From: Abyssalbus ytuae
Lineage (GTDB): Bacteria; Bacteroidota; Bacteroidia; Flavobacteriales; Flavobacteriaceae
Reading direction: 5' to 3'
NCBI RefSeq assembly: GCF_022807975.1
Contig: NZ_CP094358.1
Location: 806,001 to 870,000 of the forward strand
Length of the DNA: 64,000 bases
Positions 52,758-62,255 of this stretch are shown here, in pieces. Below the pieces are notes generated by a model that was not told where the DNA came from, ran no database searches, and saw only the letters and a list, made by a program, of their open reading frames with translations. Within the stretch, counting starts at the first letter, position 1. Each line of letters begins with the position of its first letter. Both the position numbers and the translations under genes were made by a program.

Positions 52758-53531
52758 CTAATAAATTTCCACACGATTTATTATCATCTCGGCTTCTTGA
52801 TTATCAGTAGGTGGGTTCCCCCTAAAAAGCCATAAGTTAATTTTTACTTTCTCATAGCTATCCGGTGGAACATTATCACCAGTGTAAGTCCAAGTGCTTA
52901 TTATATCTTCTGTTTCCGGTGTTAAGGTATGGCCTTTATAGCTTGCAAATTCAATTTTATCAGCCTGCCAATCGAAAAAGTGTGTTGACAAGTCACTTCC
53001 TTCCAAATCCATATCATACCTGTCTTTATTTCCGGGTATGTCTGAGGGTTGAACTGCAAACTGCGAATTTTGATTTTCCGGGTCTGACCATCTGGAAAAT
53101 TCTATATCAATTTCTTCTTCGTCATTCATATAGGTAAAAAGTCCGCCAACTACATTTTCGTTTAGTTGGTCTACCCTGCTATCTACATAAAAAACATATT
53201 TATTGAAACCAAAGGTGCGCCTGAGGGTTAAACCTGCACAATACCATTTACCATCCCTTTGCATTACTTTTAAGTGTAAACGCCCCTGTGCATCAACCCA
53301 AACATTTTCTTCGGAATCTGAGAAATAATTAGGGCCCGGGCCTTGTTTTTCTTCATATGTATTACGTACCAGCCACTCATAACCCGAAAACTCAATAACC
53401 CTATTGTTGTTTACAGGCGGTATATCTTCCAGTTCGGTACTACATGATATGATTGTGGCAAACAATAAACTATATATAAAATACATCTTAGGCGACTTTA
53501 AGTTCTTCATATAATTAATTTTCTTTCTCAT
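52758..53531 (-). CDS. GH16-like lipoprotein of the SusCD operon
   Basis: 257 aa from the first ATG; 53510 (250 aa) is equally likely. The lipoprotein signal is FATIISC (Cys23 from the 53510 start), followed by STELED. The rest is one GH16-type sandwich: WVDAQGRLHLKVMQRDGKWYCAGLTLRRTFGFNKYVFYV, then EEEIDIEFSRW with E133-I-D135-I-E137 (ExDxE, from 53510) and a final strand MIINRVEIY. It could cleave or bind a surface glycan as the SusE/F or SGBP-like partner; the intact ExDxE suggests catalysis is possible. Last gene of the operon, 5 bases after the fasciclin protein. Confidence 0.8.
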   Translation of the reverse strand: MRKKINYMKNLKSPKMYFIYSLLFATIISCSTELEDIPPVNNNRVIEFSGYEWLVRNTYEEKQGPGPNYFSDSEENVWVDAQGRLHLKVMQRDGKWYCAGLTLRRTFGFNKYVFYVDSRVDQLNENVVGGLFTYMNDEEEIDIEFSRWSDPENQNSQFAVQPSDIPGNKDRYDMDLEGSDLSTHFFDWQADKIEFASYKGHTLTPETEDIISTWTYTGDNVPPDSYEKVKINLWLFRGNPPTDNQEAEMIINRVEIY

Positions 53532-53536
53532 AACTT

Positions 53537-55009
53537 TTATTCAATGGTGATATTAACATTAAAGGGGTCTATTGAAGAACCTGCTTTATCTTTAACAGAA
53601 AGAACAATTTCATCTTCTGTTCCTGATTCATTATTTATATAAACAAGATTCATTAACTCAATATCCTGTTGAGTAAACTTATCCCCTGCCTGTAGAATAG
53701 TAGAACCTTTAATCAACCATCCGTTTAAAGGAAGGGCTTCAACCGTATAAATTATATCCTGGGTTGCTGCTCCTGTAATTTCAAGGACGTTTTTACTCAA
53801 CACGAATGCTCCTCCACTCTCTACACTAAATCCTGTATTGGCAACAATATTTACAAGGCTGCTGTTGGCTTCAACTATTCTTCCAACCAACTGGGGAAGA
53901 AGACTTGAATCTCCGTTTTCCATAGAATAGAATTCATCAGTTTCATTACTTGCTGCTTCACCATCAAGTACTAAAGTAATTTTTCTTCTATCATCACTCA
54001 TTTGAGTTACGTAATCACCATCAAGAACAAAGTCAAAACGGGTTACTTTAGAAGTTACGTCTATACTTGAAATTGGCACATCGATGGAAGGATCCGGAAC
54101 ACTTGTTGCATTATCCCATGTTAAACCTGATTCTGTCCAAAGGGTATCACTTACAGAATAAACATACATTCCTACTCCTTTCCCATGAGTAAATTTAACT
54201 GATAACTGAAGTTCTAAATCAGTAATAACCCCTTCGTCAAACTCTCTTAAATCAAACATTAAATATGTTTTTCTGTCAACATCACCGGCATTATCTACAT
54301 TTTTCACCTTCAAAAGCACATCTGACCCGTAATTTGTTGAAGAACCAGATCCTCCGTTTATAAATGTATCCTGAACAGGATTAATAGTATCAAATTTTAC
54401 AGAAGGATCAGGAACACTTAAATCTCCGGAAGGCGCAGAGAAAAATACTATGGCCTGGGTTACGTGAACCACACCGCTCAGGGTTTCTATGTTAGAAGTT
54501 ATAATATCCCACTCCTGGCCTGTTCCCTGATTAATTTTACCTCTGAAATTACTGTCATGAGACAGATATATCAACTGGCCGTTTTCGGTTTCGTAAGGTA
54601 GAGGTTTATCATTTTCTGCCAGTTCAGGGTCAGTAAAAGATACTTCTTCTTTTACTATATGATATTTAAGTGCATTACGAAGTATGGGAGCCGGCACTTC
54701 TTCAAGTGTGGTATAACCATTATCTTCCAAATAATCTCTAAAGGCACTGTTATCTGGTGCTATAAAGGATTTCTCCGATTCCTGATTATAATAATCCTGA
54801 AGGCCTGTTAATACAATGGCCTGTTCAAGCATTGAAAGAGAATCGGTTTGTTGAATAAAACTCCATGCGTTAATATTCAATTCTTCTCCATTGGTTTCAG
54901 ATTCTTTATACCTGAAATTATCCTGAGTTTCACAACTAAAGATCATGCTTATCAGGAGCATTACCATAACTCCCAAAGCAGAATATGTAGTAATTCTATA
55001 TTTTTTCAT
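53537..55009 (-). CDS. Fasciclin/DNRLRE lipoprotein of the SusCD operon
   Basis: 490 aa. Lipobox SMIFSC with Cys26. A fasciclin-like domain (about 45-190: SMLEQAIVLTGLQDYYNQESEKSFIAPDNSAFRDYL; LKYHIVKEEV; VVHVTQAIVFF), a DNRLRE-type carbohydrate-binding fold (about 205-365: DTFINGGSGSSTNYGSDVLLKVKN, RKTYLMFDL, LWTESGLTWDNA), and a C-terminal cadherin/CSPG-like repeat (about 385-490). It occupies the place of the accessory glycan-binding lipoproteins beside SusD and is probably a surface glycan-binding protein. It starts 30 bases after susD. Confidence 0.75.
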   Translation of the reverse strand: MKKYRITTYSALGVMVMLLISMIFSCETQDNFRYKESETNGEELNINAWSFIQQTDSLSMLEQAIVLTGLQDYYNQESEKSFIAPDNSAFRDYLEDNGYTTLEEVPAPILRNALKYHIVKEEVSFTDPELAENDKPLPYETENGQLIYLSHDSNFRGKINQGTGQEWDIITSNIETLSGVVHVTQAIVFFSAPSGDLSVPDPSVKFDTINPVQDTFINGGSGSSTNYGSDVLLKVKNVDNAGDVDRKTYLMFDLREFDEGVITDLELQLSVKFTHGKGVGMYVYSVSDTLWTESGLTWDNATSVPDPSIDVPISSIDVTSKVTRFDFVLDGDYVTQMSDDRRKITLVLDGEAASNETDEFYSMENGDSSLLPQLVGRIVEANSSLVNIVANTGFSVESGGAFVLSKNVLEITGAATQDIIYTVEALPLNGWLIKGSTILQAGDKFTQQDIELMNLVYINNESGTEDEIVLSVKDKAGSSIDPFNVNITIE

Positions 55010-55039
55010 TTTTTTAGATTTAAATTTTTATTAAGGGGA

Positions 55040-56401
55040 CTACCGGTAAAAGGTGTTTTGTTCGAGGTTAGGGTTTTTATTTAAAGCCTGTTCACTTATG
55101 GGCCATACCAGGTTAGCCTCGTCACTTAACCCGTTAACAGGCCCCATAACTTCTATGGCTTTTCCGGTTCTAACCAAATCAAACCAACGATGCCCTTCAT
55201 AACAAAGTTCTATCAGCCTTTCATGTAATATGGCCGATTCTATATCACCATACATGTTAATGGCCTCGCTTTCGTCAAGTTCCGATAATCCGGCTCTTGT
55301 ACGGATACTGTTCAGCAATTGCAGTGCTTCAGCTATTTGGTTTAAGTTCGCGTGTGCTTCTGCTTTTAAAAGAATAATATCGGCTAAGCGGACGAGCACA
55401 ATATTTTGGTCTGAAGGATCCTGACTCTCATCATTAAAGCCCTGTCCGAAGTATTTCCATATTTTTCCGGGCTGGCTCTCATTTACATCATATATAAGAT
55501 CTCTTCTGAGGTCGCCCGATTCAAATGAATTTATAAACGACTCACTCGGAAAATAATAACTATCACCTCCTTTTGCATACAAATTCCTTAATGCATTTTC
55601 CTGAGTTTCGTTATAACCCACTTCAAAAATACTCTCACTGGAGTAGCCGGAAGTAAATATTTTGGACCAATTGCCTATACTTACCAACGAATACAGGTCA
55701 TTATCCAATACTCTGTCTGCATACTCTATTGCACTTTCATAATCTTTGTTCCACATATAAAAATGTACAAGTAAAGCATTGGCAGCACCCTGGGTAATTA
55801 ATATTCTATCTTTGTCGCCCCCAAAGCTTTCACGACAATTTTCTGAGGCAAAAAGAAGGTCATCCTCTATTTGGTCCAGAACCAGTTCTTTATCGGTTCT
55901 TGTTACAAAAAATTCTTGCTCTACACTTTCATATGGTTCTGTAACCAGGGGTACATCTCCCCAAACCCTTACCGCATAAAAGTATGATAAAGCCCGTAAA
56001 GCTTTGGCCTCACCCACTAACTGGAGGCCTAACTCACTATCGTCTTCAAAAACCTGCGGAACATATTTTATGGCATAATTTGCCCGGCTAATGGTTTCAT
56101 ATATATTATTCCACCTGGCTGAAGCCATAGTTTTATTCAAAGTATTTTGGCTAAGTGGCAAAGCATCTTCCTGGCCCCTGGTACCTACAGCATCGGCCCT
56201 GCCTTCTCCCCAATATGCAAAATTGATTCTAAAGGTAGATTGAACCGCATCGTAAATTCCGTATACCCCGGCCTGGGCATCACTTGCTGTTTTATAGAAA
56301 CCCTGGGCAGAAAAACTACTAACAGGATCTTTATCCAGTGTACATGCAGTAAACACTGATAATGAAACAACTCCCAGAATAATTTTCTTAATATTTTTCA
56401 T
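55040..56401 (-). CDS. SusD/RagB-family outer-membrane lipoprotein
   Basis: 453 aa. Lipidated Cys20 (SVFTAC), then the SusD hallmark N-terminus (DPVSSFSAQGFYKTASDAQAGVYGIYDAV), RWNNIYETISRANYAI, the TPR-like LVGEAKALRALSYFYAVRVWGDVPLV, and a C-terminal RAGLSELD...LCYEGHRWFDLVRTGKA. It caps the SusC transporter on the cell surface and binds oligosaccharide. It lies 12 bases downstream of susC. Substrate inferred as chito-oligosaccharide from the shared operator with the GlcNAc operon; not readable from the protein. Confidence 0.95.
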   Translation of the reverse strand: MKNIKKIILGVVSLSVFTACTLDKDPVSSFSAQGFYKTASDAQAGVYGIYDAVQSTFRINFAYWGEGRADAVGTRGQEDALPLSQNTLNKTMASARWNNIYETISRANYAIKYVPQVFEDDSELGLQLVGEAKALRALSYFYAVRVWGDVPLVTEPYESVEQEFFVTRTDKELVLDQIEDDLLFASENCRESFGGDKDRILITQGAANALLVHFYMWNKDYESAIEYADRVLDNDLYSLVSIGNWSKIFTSGYSSESIFEVGYNETQENALRNLYAKGGDSYYFPSESFINSFESGDLRRDLIYDVNESQPGKIWKYFGQGFNDESQDPSDQNIVLVRLADIILLKAEAHANLNQIAEALQLLNSIRTRAGLSELDESEAINMYGDIESAILHERLIELCYEGHRWFDLVRTGKAIEVMGPVNGLSDEANLVWPISEQALNKNPNLEQNTFYR

Positions 56402-56413
56402 TTTTCAATTTTT

Positions 56414-59400
56414 TTAAAATCCTAAATTCAATCCCACACTAATCGTTCTGCTTTGAGGGTAAGATCCATGATCTACACCTAAACGTAAGCCTAAACCAGA
56501 ATTCACATCAGGATCATAACCTGTATATTTGGTCCAGGTAAGTAAATTTGAAGCAGTTATATACACGTCAAACTTTCTAAGGCCATAACGGCTAATCATT
56601 TCATTTGGAAATCTGTATCGAAGATTTACATTTTTTAGTTTAAGATAAGAACCATCTTCTACCCAACGGCTTTGAACCCTGCTGTCTGATTGCATCGGGT
56701 CATCTCTTACAACCCTGGGAAAGTTAGTAACGTCACCTTGTTCACGCCATCTTGTTAAAGCATCGGTAGAAAGGTTATTGTAACGCACCAATGAATTTCT
56801 CTGATGATTTATTTCGCTATAAATCTCATTCCCGTAAGAGAATTGAAGAAATATTCCTAAACTTACGCCCTTATATGAAAACTCATTATTTATACCCCCA
56901 AAAAAGTCTGGTTCGGCACTACCTAATATTTGTTTATCTCCTTCATCAATAATATCATCGCCATTGTAATCATCCCAAATTGGGTCACCTCCTCTAAACA
57001 CATCGCCCTGTGCCCCATTGGTAATTCCGTTAACGTTGTCTTCATCTCTTGAATAAACCCCGTTAAACTTCCAACCATAGAAAACTCCTATAGGCAGTCC
57101 TTCTCTTAAAATATGATAATCTCCGTTTTGTATATATCCGTTAGTTAATAGATCTTCTGGTAAAGATGTTACCTTGTTACGGTTAGCACTAACATTTAAG
57201 CTGGTGGTCCACCTAAAATCACCTACTAAATTGCGCGTGTTAAGTAAAAACTCCACACCCCTGTTTTCAATACTTCCAATATTTTGAGTTACAGTTGAGA
57301 ATCCGGTAGTTTGAGGTATTGGGACATTGTAAAGAAGATCTTCAGTTTCTTTTAAATAAACATCAGCATTTAAAACTACCCTGTTATTCCATAATGATAA
57401 ATCTAAACCGGCATTATATTGAGTGGTAGTTTCCCACGATAATCCTGAGTTTGGCATAGCGTCAGGTGCTGCACCGGAATAATCTAAATAATTTGCCCCT
57501 ACTACATATGATCCCTGAGAGACATACTCACCAATGGACTCATTTCCGGTTTGACCCGCACTAAAACGAAATTTTCCATCGGTCAAAAATCGTGAGTCTC
57601 TTAAAAAAGGTAGGTCTGAGAATCTCCACCCTACCGAAGCAGAAGGGAAATATCCAAACCGCTTATCTTTTCCAAACCTGGACGAACCATCGGCCCTCAT
57701 GTTAAACTCTACTAAATACACTCCTTTATAATCATAGGAAAGCCTGCCAAAGTAAGACTTCAGGGAGTGTTCTGTAGTACGATTAACTTCCTGATTTGAG
57801 ATTGTTCCGGCTCCATTTAATGTTCTGATATTATCACTTACAAAGAACATTCCGTCTAATCCTGTTCTTTCATTTTTCCAATCCTGATAACTAAACCCTG
57901 CAAGAGCTCCAAAATTATGATTTTCACCAAATTGATCCTTATAATCAAAAAAGCTCTCCGTACCCCAGGTTAAGTTCTGCACAACCCTAACAGCTCCTGT
58001 ATTATACCCTTCACGATAATCCAAGGTTGAAGGTATAAACTCATCTTCTTTCATAGAAACAAAATCCAGGTTCAGGTTACTTCTAAATTTAAGCCCTTCA
58101 AATAACTCGTACTCTAAATACTGGTTACCTACTATCCGGTTACTTTTATTTAAATGAGTAGCTTCTTCTGCAAGCCCTACGGGGTTTCTTCTACCAAACT
58201 GATAGCCATTAAGCGAACCATCGGGTAAATACATTGCAAAAATGGGCGGCCTTATTAACAACTCTCTTACTACTGCCAGGTTGTTAGTACCACCGGCATT
58301 AATTCTGTTATTAACACTATTTGTATATGATAAGCTTTGTCCGACTGTTAATTTATCAGAAGCTTTAAAATCAATATTCATCCTGGATGTAACCCTCTTG
58401 TAGTTTGAATTCAGGATAATCCCATCCTGATCAAAAAATGAAGAGCTCCAGGAATATTTCATATTCTCATTGCCCCCTCGCACAGAAATATTTGCTTCGT
58501 ACTGGGTAGCAAGCCTGTATAACATTTTTTGCCAGTTAACATCTCCGTTATTTTTAGGGTTTAATGAATCCAGTATGATCCAGCTTACCGGCTCCGGATT
58601 CTCCATATTTCTGTAAGAATCCAAAACAACCTGCCTGTACTGGCTTGCATTTAAAACACTTAAAAGCCTTGTAACCTCACTAACCCCGGTATTAAAACCT
58701 ACATCTATCTGGGCCTTACCTTCAGCACCTCTTTTTGTAGTAATCATTACCACCCCGTTAGCAGCCCTTGAACCGTAAATAGCAGTAGAAGCTGCATCTT
58801 TAAGTACTTCAATAGACTCAATATCATCGGGATTAATATCTGATAACGGATTTAAACCGAAGTTTTCAGTACCGTTTAATGAAGATAAAGACGATGTTTC
58901 AATGGGAACACCATCTATAACATACAAAGGTGTATTTCCGGCATTTAAAGATGAGCTACCCCTAACACGTATTGTCATACCACCGCCCGGAGCGCCTGAA
59001 TTAGATATTACCTGGACACCGGCAACCCTACCTTGTAAAATTGACACGGGATCCTGTAAATTAGTCCGTCCGATTTCCTCACTTCCCACAGAAGTGACAG
59101 ATCCGGTTAAATTTCTTTTCTTCTGTGTACCATACCCTACAACCACCATCTCTTCCAACTCATTAAGGGCCGGTTTTAAAATCACATTGATTTCTTTTTG
59201 CAATCCAACTTCAATTTCCTGAGTGTCGTAACCTAAATAAGAGAAAACCAGAATACTGTTAGATTCAACACCATCAATACTGTACTTCCCGTCAAAATCG
59301 GATGCTACTCCCCGCGAAGTACCTTTTATAATAACATTTACTCCCAACAGTGGTTCTCCGGTAAACTCATCGGTTATTTCACCATATACCGTTGCCCCCT

Positions 59401-59512
59401 GAGAGTATCCTTGTATAAAAGCAAAACCCATTATCAAAAAACAGACAATCGATTTGCAGGTAATTTTCCACTCCCTAAAATTCAGAAGAGGATTTTCAAT
59501 TCGTTTTTCCAT
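56414..59512 (-). CDS. SusC/RagA-family TonB-dependent outer-membrane transporter
   Basis: 1032 aa. Signal segment about 17-38 (SIVCFLIMGFAFIQGYSQ), a carboxypeptidase-regulatory-like domain (about 40-118: VYGEITDEFTGEPLLGVNVIIKGT), the SusC box EEMVVVGYGTQKKRNLTGSV, a plug domain (SILQGRVAGVQVISNSGAPGGGMTIRVRG, IEVLKDAASTAIYGSRAANGVVMITTKRG) and the long barrel to the final strand ISVGLNLGF. It moves oligosaccharides through the outer membrane with SusD. First gene of a four-gene operon; an operator-overlapped promoter lies 30 bases upstream. Confidence 0.96.
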   Translation of the reverse strand: MEKRIENPLLNFREWKITCKSIVCFLIMGFAFIQGYSQGATVYGEITDEFTGEPLLGVNVIIKGTSRGVASDFDGKYSIDGVESNSILVFSYLGYDTQEIEVGLQKEINVILKPALNELEEMVVVGYGTQKKRNLTGSVTSVGSEEIGRTNLQDPVSILQGRVAGVQVISNSGAPGGGMTIRVRGSSSLNAGNTPLYVIDGVPIETSSLSSLNGTENFGLNPLSDINPDDIESIEVLKDAASTAIYGSRAANGVVMITTKRGAEGKAQIDVGFNTGVSEVTRLLSVLNASQYRQVVLDSYRNMENPEPVSWIILDSLNPKNNGDVNWQKMLYRLATQYEANISVRGGNENMKYSWSSSFFDQDGIILNSNYKRVTSRMNIDFKASDKLTVGQSLSYTNSVNNRINAGGTNNLAVVRELLIRPPIFAMYLPDGSLNGYQFGRRNPVGLAEEATHLNKSNRIVGNQYLEYELFEGLKFRSNLNLDFVSMKEDEFIPSTLDYREGYNTGAVRVVQNLTWGTESFFDYKDQFGENHNFGALAGFSYQDWKNERTGLDGMFFVSDNIRTLNGAGTISNQEVNRTTEHSLKSYFGRLSYDYKGVYLVEFNMRADGSSRFGKDKRFGYFPSASVGWRFSDLPFLRDSRFLTDGKFRFSAGQTGNESIGEYVSQGSYVVGANYLDYSGAAPDAMPNSGLSWETTTQYNAGLDLSLWNNRVVLNADVYLKETEDLLYNVPIPQTTGFSTVTQNIGSIENRGVEFLLNTRNLVGDFRWTTSLNVSANRNKVTSLPEDLLTNGYIQNGDYHILREGLPIGVFYGWKFNGVYSRDEDNVNGITNGAQGDVFRGGDPIWDDYNGDDIIDEGDKQILGSAEPDFFGGINNEFSYKGVSLGIFLQFSYGNEIYSEINHQRNSLVRYNNLSTDALTRWREQGDVTNFPRVVRDDPMQSDSRVQSRWVEDGSYLKLKNVNLRYRFPNEMISRYGLRKFDVYITASNLLTWTKYTGYDPDVNSGLGLRLGVDHGSYPQSRTISVGLNLGF

Positions 59513-59541
59513 AGAATAAGCTTTATTTGTTCCTAGCTAGA

Positions 59542-59582
59542 CAAATCTAATTTAATTTTTCTTTTAATGCAAACGTTTGCAT
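59542..59582 (-). promoter_or_regulatory. Promoter plus LacI operator of the susCD operon
   Basis: Palindrome ATGCAAACGTTTGCAT at 59567-59582. On the minus strand its TTG (59572-59570) stands exactly 20 bases before TAGATTTG (59549-59542). Palindrome, spacing and -7 box are identical to those of the symporter operon at 48230-48270, and the bases just after the -7 box (TC, then AG) also resemble them. Transcription should begin about 24 bases before the susC ATG. Confidence 0.8.
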
Positions 59583-59708
59583 AATTTTTTTATAAAACTT
59601 GATGTGGTTTAAAAGATTTTTTTAATATTTAATCGGTATAATGCCTGTTAATTCAGATATAAAAGCAGTTTATATAAAATGTGAAGCTGCCTTTTTAGGA
59701 AATTTTAA

Positions 59709-59722
59709 CGCAAACGTTTGTC
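59709..59722 (-). promoter_or_regulatory. Second LacI operator upstream of susC
   Basis: The core CAAACGTTTG (59711-59720) lies 141 bases (core start to core start) above the first operator core. No -7 box is placed next to it, so it may be an auxiliary site for looping or cooperative binding. Confidence 0.55.
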
Positions 59723-59849
59723 TAATAAGTGTAAAAAATAAACTTATTGTTTTAAAGATCTGTGACATTTAACAGATTTTTCCCTCCTGTTTTCCAAGTA
59801 CAAAATGAATGACTCACCCCGATTTTTCCTGGTAATAATAAAATAAGAA

Positions 59850-59878
59850 AAGGCCTGAAAAAATTATTTTCAGGCCTT
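59850..59878 (-). terminator. Terminator of the uxaC operon
   Basis: 12-bp perfect stem AAGGCCTGAAAA / TTTTCAGGCCTT with a 5-base loop. On the minus strand it is followed by TTCTTATTTTATT. It lies 112 bases after the uxaC stop and separates it from the susC promoter. Confidence 0.8.
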
Positions 59879-59989
59879 CTACAACAACTTTAAAATTAAA
59901 AACTACTTATTTGGAAACAATAAAAAACTACCTCGTTGACATTTCTTTTCCTTTAAAAATATTATCAAAAAAACTCTTGTATCTTAAAA

Positions 59990-61399
59990 TTAAAAATCAA
60001 AATACATCCGGGCATTATGGTATGAGATATCATTAACCACAGATCCTAAAAATTCTATATCATTAGGCAACTCTCCGTTTACTACATCCTTTCCGATCAG
60101 ATTACATAAAATCCTCCTGAAATATTCATGCCTTGAATACGAAAATAAACTCCTGCTATCAGAAAGCATCCCGACAAAACAGGACAACATTCCAATATTG
60201 GAAAGTGCATTTAATTGTTTCTCTATCCCGTCTTTTTGATCTAAAAACCACCATGCCGCACCAAACTGCACCTTGCCTTTAACTGATCCGTCATTAAAAT
60301 TACCCGCCATAGAAGCTACCACTTCATTATCTTTCGGGTTTAAATTATAAATAATGGTTTTTGGAAGTTTGCCTTCAGCATCTAAGCGGTTAAGAAAAAC
60401 CGAAAGATTTTTTCCCTGGGAAAAATCACCAATACTGTCATAACCCGCATCATGCCCAAGAATATTAAACATTCTCGAATTATTATTCCGCATGGCTCCC
60501 AAATGCAATTGCATAACCCAGTTGTTATCCGCATACATTTTTCCCAGTTCAAATAATAATACCGACTTATAAACCACTGCTTCATGGGTAGAAATATCCA
60601 TACCCGACATCTTTCTCTTCAAGGCTTTCTCTGCTACTTGATAATCAAGATTTTCCGTATAACAATATTCAAGTCCGTGATCCGAAATCCTACATCCGTT
60701 TTCATGAAAATAATCAATACGGCTGGTAAGTACCTCAATCAAATCTGAAAAATCAAGAATTGGCATATTAGCTGATTGTCCCAGCAATTGAATATACTGC
60801 CGGAAGTCTTTCTTATCGATATGAACAGCTTTATCAGGCCGGAAGGTAGGAAGCAATTTAAACCCACATTTTTGTTTGCTTATATTTTTATGGTTGACCA
60901 GCTCAGAAACAGGATCATCAGTAGTAACCGCAATTTCCACATTCATCTTCTTAAGAATCCCTCTGGAGCTTAACTCCGGCAATTGTAATTTTTCCTTTGT
61001 TTCAGCATATATTTCTTTAGCGTTTTCCTTATTTAATAATTTTTCTATTGAGAAAAATCTTTTTAATTCCAGTTGGGTCCATTGAAAAAGAGGATTTCTT
61101 AAGGTATAAGGAACTGTCTGCGCCCATTTTTCAAACTTTTGATAATCATCTGTATTTCCGGTAATAAACTTTTCATTGATACCATAAGTTCTCATCGCCC
61201 TCCATTTTGAATGATCACTTTCCAGCCAAACCCGGGTTATACTTTCAAACTGACGGTCACTATATACATCCTCATCGGAAATATGACTGTGATAATCAAT
61301 TACAGGTTGCTTTTTTGCATAGTTATGATATAATTCTTCAGCCACACTGTTTTCCAGCAGGAACTGATCTCCCAAAAAAGGTTTTATTTTCATATTCAA
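59990..61399 (-). CDS. uxaC: Glucuronate isomerase
   Basis: Cytoplasmic isomerase interconverting glucuronate and fructuronate (also galacturonate and tagaturonate). The 469-aa protein has YHNYAKKQPVIDYHSHISDEDVY (metal-binding His-x-His), ITRVWLESDHSKWRAMRTYG, WVMQLHLGAMRNNNSRMF, FNDGSVKGKVQFGAAWWFLDQKDG and SDSRSLFSYSRHEYFRRI. An ATG two codons in (61393) is an alternative start. The SDR gene upstream is 37 bases away; the two should be co-transcribed. Confidence 0.95.
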   Translation of the reverse strand: MNMKIKPFLGDQFLLENSVAEELYHNYAKKQPVIDYHSHISDEDVYSDRQFESITRVWLESDHSKWRAMRTYGINEKFITGNTDDYQKFEKWAQTVPYTLRNPLFQWTQLELKRFFSIEKLLNKENAKEIYAETKEKLQLPELSSRGILKKMNVEIAVTTDDPVSELVNHKNISKQKCGFKLLPTFRPDKAVHIDKKDFRQYIQLLGQSANMPILDFSDLIEVLTSRIDYFHENGCRISDHGLEYCYTENLDYQVAEKALKRKMSGMDISTHEAVVYKSVLLFELGKMYADNNWVMQLHLGAMRNNNSRMFNILGHDAGYDSIGDFSQGKNLSVFLNRLDAEGKLPKTIIYNLNPKDNEVVASMAGNFNDGSVKGKVQFGAAWWFLDQKDGIEKQLNALSNIGMLSCFVGMLSDSRSLFSYSRHEYFRRILCNLIGKDVVNGELPNDIEFLGSVVNDISYHNARMYFDF

Positions 61400-61436
61400 A
61401 TTAGATTGAGCTTATTTTAATCGGGGTTACTGTTGA

Positions 61437-62255
61437 TTATACTCCGCTAAAAGCACTAAACCCCCCATCAATAGGAATGGTAATACCTGTAACAAACTTT
61501 GAAGCATTACTGCACAAGTATAATATAGCACCATTAAGTTCATCAGCCTGCCCAAACCTGCCCATCGGAGTATTCCTGATAATAGTTTCACCCCGTTCGG
61601 TATACGATCCGTCCCCGTTAATTAACAAAGTCCTGTTTTGATTACCGATAAAAAAACCCGGTGCAATTGCATTTACTCTTATGCCCTCTCCAAATTTTGA
61701 AGCCATTTCCACCGCCATCCAACGGGTAAAATTTTCTACAGCTGCTTTGGAAGTTGAATACCCCAAAACTCTTGTAATAACCCTCGACACAGTCATGGAA
61801 GAATAATTCACTATGCTGCCCGAACCTTGCTCTGCCATTACTTTGCCAAAAATAATAGAAGGCAAAACAGTTCCGTTCAGATTCAATTCATTCACTTTAT
61901 TGAAATCATCCATAGATAAATCAAAAATGGTTTTTCCGGGTGGAATTGTAGCCCCGGGCATATTCCCACCTGCAGCATTTAACAATATATCTATACTACC
62001 GTAACTGCCTACAATTTTTTTCCGGACACTTAACAGGGATTCTTCACTCAAAACATCTGCCACATAACCATTTACAGAGGCTCCCAGCTTTTCTATTTGT
62101 GCCTTTTTTTCATTAATGATTTGTTCGGACCTGTCCAGGATAATTACTTTGGCTCCTGCCTGAAACAAACTTAATGCTGCTTCTCCGCCCAGCACACCGC
62201 CACCACCGGTTATTACAGCTACTTTTCCGTTTAGATCAAATAATTTATTCATCAA
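61437..62255 (-). CDS. SDR-family oxidoreductase, probable fructuronate reductase
   Basis: 272-aa short-chain dehydrogenase. NAD(P)-binding TGGGGVLG (16-23), LLNAAGG (about 91-97), Ser152/153 and catalytic Tyr166-x-x-x-Lys170 (YSTSK), and a C-terminal PIDGGFSAFSGV typical of the group annotated D-mannonate oxidoreductase in Bacteroidota. It would reduce fructuronate to mannonate, replacing the unrelated UxuB. The role is inferred from that similarity and from the adjacent uxaC. Confidence 0.85.
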   Translation of the reverse strand: MMNKLFDLNGKVAVITGGGGVLGGEAALSLFQAGAKVIILDRSEQIINEKKAQIEKLGASVNGYVADVLSEESLLSVRKKIVGSYGSIDILLNAAGGNMPGATIPPGKTIFDLSMDDFNKVNELNLNGTVLPSIIFGKVMAEQGSGSIVNYSSMTVSRVITRVLGYSTSKAAVENFTRWMAVEMASKFGEGIRVNAIAPGFFIGNQNRTLLINGDGSYTERGETIIRNTPMGRFGQADELNGAILYLCSNASKFVTGITIPIDGGFSAFSGV

